Shown: positions 1-5,389, counted from the stretch's first letter. The stretch is 5,389 bases of DNA from Gemmataceae bacterium (GCA_947490035.1 CANLGS010000349.1:1-5389), one strand, 5' to 3'. Numbers and translations: made by a program. The notes: generated from the sequence alone by a model not told the origin.

Positions 1-237
1 CGTGAGATCGGTGTACGCCGCGACGACCGCGCACTTGACTCCGGCGGAATCGAGTTCGTCGCGAAGGGCCGCGACCGCGTCGGCGTTGAAGTCGAGGGGC
101 GACAGGTGCGGGCGCTTCCCCGCGGGCATGACCGCGTCGTAGCCGAGGGTCGCGGCCTTGCGGACGAATGCCCGCAGGTCGAGCGCCGCCTGACCCCACA
201 ACCCGCCGTAGCTGATCGAGAACAGACCGAGTTGCAT
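1..237 (-). CDS. Sugar phosphate isomerase/epimerase (xylose isomerase-like TIM barrel), N-terminal part only
   Basis: The minus strand reads open from an ATG at 237 to the window edge, giving 79 codons without a stop; the 3' end lies outside. The protein begins MQLGLFSISYGGLWGQ, a first beta strand, followed by a helix ending in LGYDAVMPAGKRPH, then a second helix (residues about 50-66) and a second strand, VKCAVVAAYTDL. This beta-alpha-beta order, with 'lGyDaV' after the first helix and 'KRPHLSPLDF' after the second strand-like turn, is typical of the AP endonuclease 2/xylose isomerase-like superfamily (PF01261), where metal-bound TIM barrels isomerise or epimerise sugars or inositols. The metal ligands would lie in the missing C-terminal part, so the substrate cannot be named. 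No clear Shine-Dalgarno precedes the ATG; an in-frame upstream TTG exists but would add residues before the natural first strand. It shares strand with the upstream genes but is separated by a 308-base gap filled with palindromic repeats, so it may be transcribed separately. Class assignment is fairly safe, exact function unknown. Confidence 0.82.
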   Translation of the reverse strand, partial: MQLGLFSISYGGLWGQAALDLRAFVRKAATLGYDAVMPAGKRPHLSPLDFNADAVAALRDELDSAGVKCAVVAAYTDLT

Positions 238-280
238 GGGATACTCGCACGGCCACAACCGAGGCAGTTCGCTCTTGACG

Positions 281-301
281 AGCCGCAAGCGTAAGCGACG
301 G
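281..301. repeat. Short GCAAGC/GTAAGC intergenic repeat
   Basis: The sequence AGCCGCAAGCGTAAGCGACG, continuing one base to 301, contains two tandem 6-mers, GCAAGC and GTAAGC, flanked by CCG and CGACGG. From general knowledge, very similar 'ccgcaagcgtaagcg' strings recur between genes in planctomycete genomes. Only one copy lies in this window, so its repeat nature is inferred from resemblance and cannot be shown here. It sits 44 bases upstream of the isomerase start codon. Confidence 0.35.
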
Positions 302-324
302 ACAGGCGAGCGGCGTCCGGGTTT

Positions 325-491
325 GTACCCCGGAGGGGTGACACCTCTCATCCCAGGGCAACGCCCTGGGTGGCTCGGCGGGCGCGCCGGGAACCGACGC
401 CGCACCAATCGGTAGGCATCGCGCCCCGCATATCCGCGAAGCGTACCCAGGGCGTTGCCCTGGGCTGAGGAGTGTCACCCCTCCGTGGTAC
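325..491. repeat. 167-bp inverted-repeat element with 47-bp arms and nested palindromes
   Basis: The left arm (325-371) and the reverse complement of the right arm (445-491) match at 43 of 47 positions. The four mismatches lie at arm positions 6, 21, 22 and 27. Each arm contains the perfect small palindrome CCCAGGGC-AAC-GCCCTGGG (353-371 region on the left, with its complement at 446-464 on the right), so the element can form either one long hairpin with a 73-base loop or two independent 8-bp stem-loops. The outer ends are GTACC/GGTAC. There is no transposase or open frame inside. The CCCAGGGC(GTT)GCCCTGGG core resembles dispersed intergenic repeats I associate with Gemmata-like genomes. It could be a REP-like or MITE-like element, or act as a transcript-end structure for the upstream minus-strand gene. 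Structure is certain, role is not. Confidence 0.85.
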
Positions 492-502
492 AGAACGCGA
501 CC

Positions 503-523
503 CCTCTGCAACCGTCGCAGAGG
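503..523 (-). terminator. Small stem-loop just past the end of the uncharacterised gene
   Basis: CCTCTGC (503-509) pairs perfectly with GCAGAGG (517-523) around a 7-base loop. On the minus strand it begins 22 bases after the stop codon of the gene ending at 546, the right place for a transcript-end hairpin. It is followed by GGTCGCG and not by a run of T, so it is not a classical intrinsic terminator. It may stabilise the 3' end, work with Rho, or be chance. Confidence 0.3.
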
Positions 524-545
524 CTAAGTATACGTCTCCGCGGCA

Positions 546-1520
546 TCAGACCGCCGTGAACCGCCAGCGGCCGAAGGGGTTAAAGAAGAACTCGTCCTCC
601 GCGTACCCGCTGCAAGGCTCCCATACGACGCGGTAACGCGGCGCGGTCTCGCTCACGCTGAACGTGTGGCCGGACGCGAAGCTGCCCTCGGGACACTCGG
701 CGAGCAGGTACATCGCGAAGGCGCGGAACAGCTCGACGGCATCTTCCACCGGCAGCAGGTCGTTCGCGGCGATCAGGTCTGGTTTGCCGAGCAGGTGCAT
801 TCCGCACGTGTAGAGGTCGGCTTCGGATTGGATCGGGTATTGCACGTAGGCGTTGAAGAGGCCCGCGCACCGTTCGGCGTGGTCGGCCGGGTTGTCGGCT
901 CGGATCGCCAACACCGTCCAGCGCACGCGGCTGTGCGCGACGCCGGAGCTTTCGCACTTCATCGCGGTGGCGCCCGCGGCGAGCAGCCGGGCGGCAACAA
1001 GGAGCATCGTGCGCGCGATATCCGGTGCTTCGGCCGCGGTGTAGTTCTTGCTCAACACGTACAGCGCGCTCTCGTGTTGTGCGATTGTCTCGTAGTCCGC
1101 CGGCGTCAGCGTGGGCTGCACGCGAAAGGCCGATGCCGCGAACGACTCCGCCATCCGCTCGTCGCGCGGCGTGAACTCGTGTTCCACGCCCGCCTCTTCA
1201 AGGACCGGCTTCGCGCGCTCCGCAAAGTCGGCGCCGCCGACCAGACACAGCACGATCTTCGGCAGGTAGCCCTTGCCGGTCACCTGGACGCGGAGCCGGT
1301 GCCAGTCGGCCCAGCAGTTCCTCGGTTCCACGTCGCGGTAGCCGCGCTTCGCGGTCATCTCGTTCGCGCGGTCCGGGTGCATCATGATGCAGACTGCGTG
1401 GTCGCGGGCGCGCGCCACTTCCGCCTCGGTCAACGGCTCGCCCTTCGCCTCCTCCGCGTGCGCCAACATGGTCGCGAGCGGAGGCACGAACACCGGAACG
1501 ACTTGAGCGTCCTTTGCCAT
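546..1520 (-). CDS. Uncharacterised 324-residue cytoplasmic protein, translationally coupled to DUF1552 gene
   Basis: I do not recognise a named function. The ATG at 1520 is chosen because a GAGGG ribosome binding site ends 6 bases upstream and because the open frame further upstream overlaps the DUF1552 gene and is Arg/Pro-rich shadow sequence. Two parts can be seen. Residues about 8-80 contain VFVPPLATMLAHAEEAKGEP, LTEAEVARARDHAVCIMM, then GYRDVEPRNCWADWHR, a pattern I recall from short conserved hypothetical proteins. Residues about 138-322 contain a helix-rich stretch with HESALYVLS, AGATAMKCESSGVAHSRVRW, GMHLLGKPDLI, a helix ELFRAFAMYLL, then GHTFSV and EFFFNPFGRWRF at the end. The second part vaguely resembles DUF4261-type proteins, but I cannot confirm this. 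There is no signal peptide, membrane segment or CXXCH haem motif, so it is probably cytoplasmic, unlike its two upstream neighbours. The 11-base gap argues for co-transcription with DUF1552. Gene call is firm, function open. Confidence 0.88.
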   Translation of the reverse strand: MAKDAQVVPVFVPPLATMLAHAEEAKGEPLTEAEVARARDHAVCIMMHPDRANEMTAKRGYRDVEPRNCWADWHRLRVQVTGKGYLPKIVLCLVGGADFAERAKPVLEEAGVEHEFTPRDERMAESFAASAFRVQPTLTPADYETIAQHESALYVLSKNYTAAEAPDIARTMLLVAARLLAAGATAMKCESSGVAHSRVRWTVLAIRADNPADHAERCAGLFNAYVQYPIQSEADLYTCGMHLLGKPDLIAANDLLPVEDAVELFRAFAMYLLAECPEGSFASGHTFSVSETAPRYRVVWEPCSGYAEDEFFFNPFGRWRFTAV

Positions 1521-1531
1521 CGCGTGCCCTC
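1521..1531 (-). promoter_or_regulatory. Ribosome binding site coupling the uncharacterised gene to DUF1552
   Basis: On the minus strand the DUF1552 stop TGA is followed directly by GAGGGCACGCG and then ATG. GAGGG (1531-1527) is a good Shine-Dalgarno core at 6 bases from the start and abuts the upstream stop codon. This decides the start at 1520 and suggests re-initiation by ribosomes finishing DUF1552. The other starts in the window have no comparable site. Confidence 0.65.
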
Positions 1532-2794
1532 TCAACCGGCGGTTTCCAGACCGGTGAGCGCGCCGTTGCTCGTACCGAACTTGTCCACTTCGAGGCCGAG
1601 CCGCTGGAGCATCGATACGTACAGGTTCGCGAGGGGCGGGCCGCTCTTCGCGTCGAACGCGAGGTGCTGGCCGTGCTTGAACCCGCCGCCCGCGAGGACG
1701 ATCGGCAGGTTCTTGCACGAGTGGCTGTTCCCGCTACTCATGTTGCTCCCGTACATCACCATCGTTCGATCAAGTACGGTAGCACCGTCTTCCTTCGACT
1801 CCTTCAGTTTCGTGAGCATGTTCGCGAGCAGCTTGAAAGTTTCCGTCTCTACGATCGCGAGTTGCTTCAGTTTGTCGGGGTCTAGCCCGTGGTGCGAGAG
1901 GTTGTGGTGGTCGAACGACACGCCCGGAATCGGCGGCACCTGGCTCGCCCCGCCGAGCAGGATCGTGACGAGTCGCGTCGAGTCGGTTTGCAAGGCGAGG
2001 TGCGTCAGGTCGAACAGCAACCGCGTGCGGCCGAGTACGTCCGCGGCGTTCATGATGTTCTGCGGTTGCTTCGCGTCCACCTTCGGCTTCGGCTTCTTCG
2101 ACCACTCTTCCGCCTTCGCGAGCCGCTTCTCCAGTTCGCGGACGCTGGTGAAGTATTCGTCCAACTTCTCGCGGTCCCCCGGGCCGACCGCACCCGCCAC
2201 CTTCTTCGCCTGATCGCCCACGGTGTCGAGGACGCTCTGTCCGTCGCGGAGGCGCTGCACCTGCGCCTGCACGTCGTCCTTCTTGCCGTCGATGAAGAGC
2301 TTGGCGAACGTACTCGCGGGCCACGGGTCGGAGGGCACCAGCGCGCCGCTGCGAGTCCACGAAAGACTAAAGCCTTCGCCCGCAAGCGCGAGACTTGGGA
2401 ACCGCGTCTGGTCGCCGATGCGTTCGGCAGCGAACTGGTCGATCGAGATACTGTTGCGGAACCCGGCCCGCCGCTCCGGGTGCTGCGCGGCCGTCAGGTA
2501 GCTGAACATCGAGTCGTGCCCGGAATCGACGCCGACGTGCGACAGCCCGCTGATGACGCTGAAGTCGTTGCGGAGGTCTTTGAGCGTTTCGAGGTACGGC
2601 GTGAGCGCGTAGTCCTTCCCGGCTTTCTCCGGGAAGAGGTTCGGCGGGTGGATGCCGAGCGGCGTGCAGATCATCACCATTCGGCGCGGCACCATTGCGG
2701 GCGCGGCCGCGCGAACGGGCGCGGTGGCGTCGAGGATCGGCAGCGCCAGCGAAACACCGGCGGCCTTCAACACGTGGCGGCGAGTCAGTTTCAT
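1532..2794 (-). CDS. DUF1552 (HXXSHH) family protein with Tat signal
   Basis: The 420-residue product belongs to the DUF1552 family (PF07586, also called HXXSHH), close to the usual family length. The name motif is present exactly as HNLSHH at residues 297-302, preceded by PPIPGVSFDH. Other family marks are PRRMVMICTPLGIHPPNLFP (about 37-56), the SGLSHVGVDSGHDS block (82-95), and TMVMYGSNMSSGNSHSCKNL followed by PIVLAGGG (344-371). The N-terminus MKLTRRHVLKAAG carries a twin-arginine motif (T4-R5-R6-x-x-L9-K10), a hydrophobic stretch and an AxA-type cleavage region near 28-30, predicting Tat export in folded form, possibly with a metal. The start at ATG 2794 gives this signal; a TTG 22 codons upstream falls inside the repeat loop and is not favoured. 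The enzymatic role of the family is unproven; it recurs beside DUF1592-type cytochromes in Planctomycetes. No clear Shine-Dalgarno is seen. It lies 114 bases after the cytochrome gene and 11 bases before the next gene. Confidence 0.95.
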   Translation of the reverse strand: MKLTRRHVLKAAGVSLALPILDATAPVRAAAPAMVPRRMVMICTPLGIHPPNLFPEKAGKDYALTPYLETLKDLRNDFSVISGLSHVGVDSGHDSMFSYLTAAQHPERRAGFRNSISIDQFAAERIGDQTRFPSLALAGEGFSLSWTRSGALVPSDPWPASTFAKLFIDGKKDDVQAQVQRLRDGQSVLDTVGDQAKKVAGAVGPGDREKLDEYFTSVRELEKRLAKAEEWSKKPKPKVDAKQPQNIMNAADVLGRTRLLFDLTHLALQTDSTRLVTILLGGASQVPPIPGVSFDHHNLSHHGLDPDKLKQLAIVETETFKLLANMLTKLKESKEDGATVLDRTMVMYGSNMSSGNSHSCKNLPIVLAGGGFKHGQHLAFDAKSGPPLANLYVSMLQRLGLEVDKFGTSNGALTGLETAG

Positions 2795-2810
2795 GTGTGC
2801 AACCAGAGGG

Positions 2811-2911
2811 TAACCAAGAGCCGCAGATGACGCAGAGAACGCAGATAAGACCAAATTCAATGATGCATTGTTTCGATCTGCGTTCTCTGCGTCATCTGCG
2901 GCTCTTGGTTA
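2811..2911. repeat. 101-bp element with perfect 36-bp inverted arms between cytochrome and DUF1552 genes
   Basis: Positions 2811-2846 are the exact reverse complement of 2876-2911 (36 of 36), with a 29-base loop that itself has a small CAATG-ATG-CATTG hairpin at 2858-2870. Each arm is built from 9-base steps sharing CGCAGA (agcCGCAGA, tgaCGCAGA, gaaCGCAGA), and reading either strand in one frame gives the same peptide, EPQMTQRTQI. From general knowledge, 'acgcagag' periodic strings are widespread intergenic repeats in Planctomycetes and other phyla, often mis-called as short proteins. The distal end of the element supplies the TAA stop of the cytochrome gene. There is no T-run after the hairpin on the minus strand, so it does not look like a standard terminator; it may uncouple expression of the two genes, protect the upstream mRNA 3' end, or be a mobile palindrome with no host role. 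Confidence 0.92.
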
Positions 2912-5335
2912 TTTGTGTTGGAACAGTTTGCTCTGCACCACTTCGTGAACGAGCGTGCGCACGCCGTAGTTCTTCGCGCGAACCTTAGCGCTGATGGCGT
3001 CGATCTCCGGCTTGTCGAGTGTGGTCGGCGCGGCACCGGTCGCATACGCCACGTGCTTCTCCGCGAGCGCGCGAGCCAACTGGTCTTTGTCCTTGAGGAG
3101 AAGCTGTTTCAGTTCGTCGATGTTCTGGAACTTCTCGCCGTTGAACGTGTCGGCCGGATCGACCTTCAGCCCCTTGTGGTACGGCATCCGGCGGCCCTCC
3201 ACCGTCACCACATCGCCGCGACCGAGGCTGCGGTAGTTGTCGCGCCAGCCGCCGATCACGTCGAAGTTCTCCAGCGCGAAGCCGGGCGGGTCGATCTTCG
3301 TGTGACACGTGTTGCACGACGGCGTCGCGCGGTGCTTCGCCAACTGGTCGCGAATGGTGACCGCACCGCGAATGTCCGGTTCGACCGCGGGTGTGTTCGG
3401 CGGCGGCGGGGCAGGGGGCTGACCGAGGATGCGGTCGAGTACCCACGCGCCGCGCACCACCGGCGACGTGTTCGTGCCGTTCGCGGTCACCTTCAGCACG
3501 CTGCCCATCGTGAGGAAGCCCCCGCGACGGCTCTCCGGCTTCAGCGCGACTTTGCGCATCTCGAAGCCGTTCACGTCGGGGATGCCGTAGTGCTTCGCGA
3601 GCCGGCCATTCAGGAACGTGAAGTCGCTCGCGACCACGTTCGTCACGCTCATGTCGTGCTTCACTAACTCGTTGAAGAACAGGTGCGTTTCGGCCAGCAT
3701 CGCGACCTTCAGCGCCTCGTCGTACTCGGGGTACAGGCGGAAGTCCGGCGCGGTGAAGTCGATCTCGCGCAGCCCGAGCCACTGCCCGACGAAGTTCTCC
3801 GTGAACTGACTCGCCTTCGGACTCTTCAGCATGCGTTCGACTTGTTCGCGCAGCGTGTCCGGCTGCGACAACTTGCCCTTCGCCGCAATCTCCATCAAGG
3901 GTTCGTCGGGCATCGTGCTCCACAGGAAGTACGACAGCCGCGACGCGAGCGCGAAGTCGTCCAACTTGCCCGGCTTCTCGCGCAGGAAGAGGAACTCCGG
4001 CGACACCAAGATGCCCTTCAGCCCGACGCGAACCGCCTTCTCGAACGAATACTTCTCCGCGAGCCGGGCCATCACGATCGCGAGATAAGGCTTGATGTCG
4101 TCGGCGGTCACGGCGCGGCGGAACGCGCGGCGGGCGAAGTTCTTCAGCACGGTCGCGGCGTCGGCTTCGGGCGTCTTCGAGGTCACTTCGACGCGCTTGC
4201 TGTTGTTGAACACCGGCGCCGCGACTTGCGGCAGGTCGCCGAAAATCTGTCGGTGAGCCGCCGGCGGCCACGTGTCGTGCAGTGGGCCTTCGACTTCGAC
4301 GTACTGAATCGCGAGGCCTACGCCGGTGTACTTCTCCGCGCCGATCTTGGTGACGGTCTGAGCGGACGCGAGGCCGTAAGGCGAGATGCGGATGTGGTTC
4401 CGTGCCTCGAAGTGATCGACGAACTCGAACACCTTCGGCGCGTCGGCGGGCGCGTCGAAGTAACCGACGAGGTGGTTCTTCGTGCCCATGAGCATCGGCC
4501 CGGCATCGATGCGGAAGCTCACGGGCTTGCCGTCGCTCTGCACCGCCTGCGCCGAGATGCGGATGCGATACCGGCCGCGGTCCGGCGGGTAGAACTGCCC
4601 GACCGTGATCGAATTCCACGCGGACGAACTGAACATCACGAGTTCGTCCGCGCGCTTCAGGAACACGTTCTCTGTCGTCGTGTTGATGTAGCGTTCGTCC
4701 TTGAGCGTCCACCGCTTCTTGACGACCGGCGGTTGCGGGCTGTTCGCGATGGCGAAGTTCAGCGCCTTGTCGGCCGCTTCGAGGTAGCTCTCCATGAGGA
4801 ACGACGAGACGTGGTGCGCGTCGCCGCTGGTGTCGAAGCCGTTCGCGGCGGCGTCGGCCGGGAACAGCTCCTTCAGTTCCGCGTCGATCCCGAGCAGGTC
4901 GCGAATCGTGTTCTCGTACTCGACGCGATTCAGCCGGCGCGTCGTCGCGCGGCCCTGTGTCGCGCGTCGCGCCACTTCCGCGGCTTCGAGGCGCCCGGTC
5001 ACCCAACCGTTCAGCGCGGTCACGTCCTTCGCGTCGGGCCGCGGCTTCTTCTCCGGCGGCATCGTACCGGCTTTTATCTGATCGAGCGCCGAGGCCCACA
5101 GCTCGCGGTTGGCCTTGTTGCCGAGGTCGGCCGTGAGCGTGTCGAGCCGGATGTCGCCCTTCGGCTTCGGGCCGCTGTGACACTCGAGGCAGTGCTTCGC
5201 GACGAACGCTTTGGCATTCGCCGCGAGCGGTTGCGCGTCGGGTGCGGCCTTTGGCGCGGCGGGCGGTTCGCCGTGACCGAGTGAACCAATAGCGACGAGC
5301 AGCGTGGCAACAATGGAGAGGCGAAGGGTTTGCAT
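2909..5335 (-). CDS. Secreted di-haem cytochrome c-type protein, DUF1587-DUF1595-DUF1592-DUF1588-DUF1585
   Basis: The 808-residue product has a Sec-type signal peptide (1-22, MQTLRLSIVATLLVAIGSLG). A planctomycete cytochrome c domain (PSCyt1-like) follows, with haem motif CLECH (49-53) and a likely distal Met in GTMPP (M92). DUF1587 spans about 133-196 (RRLNRVEYENTIRDLLGI). A beta-rich stretch at about 215-350 (GRYRIRISAQAV, IQYVEVEGPL) resembles a carbohydrate-binding fold. DUF1595 is at about 395-452 (FARRAFRRAVTADDI to SPEFLFL), DUF1592 at about 460-590 (LASRLSYFLWSTMPDEPL), and DUF1588 at about 603-700 with a second haem motif CNTCH (674-678) and KIDPPGFALENFDVIGGWR. DUF1585 is at about 730-805. 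This is the complete family order and a usual length. Location is probably periplasmic or surface. Its electron partner and substrate are unknown; a role in oxidative or polymer breakdown is inference. ATG 5335 gives the signal peptide; no Shine-Dalgarno is visible. It is followed by DUF1552, its habitual partner. Confidence 0.96.
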   Translation of the reverse strand: MQTLRLSIVATLLVAIGSLGHGEPPAAPKAAPDAQPLAANAKAFVAKHCLECHSGPKPKGDIRLDTLTADLGNKANRELWASALDQIKAGTMPPEKKPRPDAKDVTALNGWVTGRLEAAEVARRATQGRATTRRLNRVEYENTIRDLLGIDAELKELFPADAAANGFDTSGDAHHVSSFLMESYLEAADKALNFAIANSPQPPVVKKRWTLKDERYINTTTENVFLKRADELVMFSSSAWNSITVGQFYPPDRGRYRIRISAQAVQSDGKPVSFRIDAGPMLMGTKNHLVGYFDAPADAPKVFEFVDHFEARNHIRISPYGLASAQTVTKIGAEKYTGVGLAIQYVEVEGPLHDTWPPAAHRQIFGDLPQVAAPVFNNSKRVEVTSKTPEADAATVLKNFARRAFRRAVTADDIKPYLAIVMARLAEKYSFEKAVRVGLKGILVSPEFLFLREKPGKLDDFALASRLSYFLWSTMPDEPLMEIAAKGKLSQPDTLREQVERMLKSPKASQFTENFVGQWLGLREIDFTAPDFRLYPEYDEALKVAMLAETHLFFNELVKHDMSVTNVVASDFTFLNGRLAKHYGIPDVNGFEMRKVALKPESRRGGFLTMGSVLKVTANGTNTSPVVRGAWVLDRILGQPPAPPPPNTPAVEPDIRGAVTIRDQLAKHRATPSCNTCHTKIDPPGFALENFDVIGGWRDNYRSLGRGDVVTVEGRRMPYHKGLKVDPADTFNGEKFQNIDELKQLLLKDKDQLARALAEKHVAYATGAAPTTLDKPEIDAISAKVRAKNYGVRTLVHEVVQSKLFQHK

Positions 5336-5353
5336 GAGGCGGCGCTCGAATCT

Positions 5354-5389
5354 TGTAGGGTGGGTCGAGGCCGCGCTTCGCTTGCCGAA
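5354..5389. repeat. Probable arm of a GTAGGGTGGGTC dispersed repeat, cut by window edge
   Basis: TGTAGGGTGGGTCGAGGCC followed by GCGCTTCGCTTGCCGAA matches the general form of a common intergenic repeat ('gtagggtgggtc ... gacccaccctac') seen in several bacterial phyla including Planctomycetes. Only one arm is in the window; the complementary arm would lie beyond 5389. It starts 18 bases upstream of the cytochrome start codon, so the promoter of the operon would have to lie inside or beyond it. The weak TACAAG string on the minus strand here is too poor to call as a -10 box. Confidence 0.4.

Larger units (their letters stand above)
238..545. other. Gene-free intergenic region rich in palindromic repeats
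   Basis: This 308-base gap separates the end of the uncharacterised gene from the start of the isomerase gene. No convincing coding frame crosses it on either strand. It holds a short GCAAGC/GTAAGC repeat (281-301), a 167-base inverted-repeat element (325-491) and a small hairpin (503-523), each described separately. Any promoter for the isomerase gene must lie here, reading on the minus strand, but I could not find a convincing -35/-10 pair. The only AT-richer patch is around 524-534, and it includes the 6-base palindrome GTATAC. Confidence 0.8.

Noticed and set aside
372..444. Hidden gene or small RNA inside the 47-bp inverted-repeat element
   Set aside because: The 73-base spacer has no start with ribosome binding site, no promoter-like pair and no strong internal fold beyond the chance GGCGCGCC palindrome.
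1521..1718. N-terminal extension of the uncharacterised protein by 66 residues
   Set aside because: It would overlap the end of DUF1552, is Arg/Pro-rich, and the internal ATG at 1520 has a well-placed GAGGG site.
666..2213. Plus-strand open frame of 515 codons
   Set aside because: It lies antisense across two firmly supported minus-strand genes and their junction, is rich in Arg, Val and His with no recognisable motif, and is explained by high GC content giving few stops in the complementary frame.
1889..2830. Plus-strand open frame of 313 codons
   Set aside because: Antisense to DUF1552, whose HNLSHH motif and Tat signal are clear. The frame also runs into the inverted repeat.
2795..2860. 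22-residue N-terminal extension of DUF1552 from a TTG at 2860
   Set aside because: The start would lie in the loop of the inverted repeat, and the extension would bury the twin-arginine signal, which needs to be near the N-terminus.
2811..2911. CRISPR repeat or attachment site
   Set aside because: There are only two copies, they are inverted and not direct, and no spacers or cas or integrase genes are present.
2695..3045. Short peptides ending or starting in EPQMTQRTQI on both strands
   Set aside because: They are translations of the inverted repeat arms and not genes.
2985..5183. Minus-strand open frame of 732 codons
   Set aside because: It is an alternative frame of the cytochrome gene, very rich in Arg, Gly and Ala, with no conserved motif. 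The overlapping frame has two haem motifs and the full family domain order.
3683..5284. Plus-strand open frame of 533 codons
   Set aside because: Antisense shadow of the cytochrome gene with Arg/Val/Leu-rich low-complexity composition and no domain signature.
5336..5389. Sigma-70 type promoter for the operon
   Set aside because: The only candidate -10 is TACAAG on the minus strand, and no -35 element is found at the right spacing.

Overview
The window looks like a high-GC chromosomal segment from a planctomycete, probably a Gemmata-type member of the Gemmataceae. No 16S or other taxonomic marker is present, so this rests on three things. The first is a secreted DUF1587/DUF1595/DUF1592/DUF1588/DUF1585 cytochrome next to a Tat-exported DUF1552 (HXXSHH) protein. 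The second is a planctomycete-style sugar phosphate isomerase start. The third is the set of palindromic intergenic repeats. Every gene I can support lies on the minus strand.

Layout in the direction of transcription, right to left: (1) the right edge (5354-5389) holds what looks like one arm of a dispersed repeat just upstream of the first gene. (2) 5335-2909 encodes an 808-residue secreted di-haem cytochrome c-type protein with the full planctomycete DUF domain series. (3) 2911-2811 is a 101-bp element with perfect 36-bp inverted arms, and it contains the stop codon of the preceding gene. (4) 2794-1532 encodes a 420-residue DUF1552 protein with a twin-arginine signal. (5) Only 11 bases later, 1520-546 encodes a 324-residue uncharacterised protein with no export signal, preceded by a GAGGG ribosome binding site that abuts the upstream stop. 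(6) The gap 545-238 has no gene but holds a small hairpin, a 167-bp element with 47-bp imperfect inverted arms that each contain a smaller perfect palindrome, and a short GCAAGC/GTAAGC repeat. (7) 237-1 is the N-terminal part of a sugar phosphate isomerase/epimerase (xylose isomerase-like TIM barrel) whose C-terminus lies outside the window.

The cytochrome, DUF1552 gene and uncharacterised gene probably form one transcription unit. The first two are a recurrent pair in Planctomycetes and related phyla. Both are predicted to act outside the cytoplasm, and a role in redox-linked breakdown of polymers or carbohydrates is often suggested but not proven. The third gene is tightly coupled to the pair but appears cytoplasmic, which makes it the most open question about gene content. 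The isomerase is separated by a repeat-filled gap and need not belong to the unit.

I see no CRISPR array, transposase, phage gene, tRNA, rRNA or recognisable defence system. The points of interest are the palindromic intergenic elements and the unknown coupled gene, not a clearly new multi-gene system.
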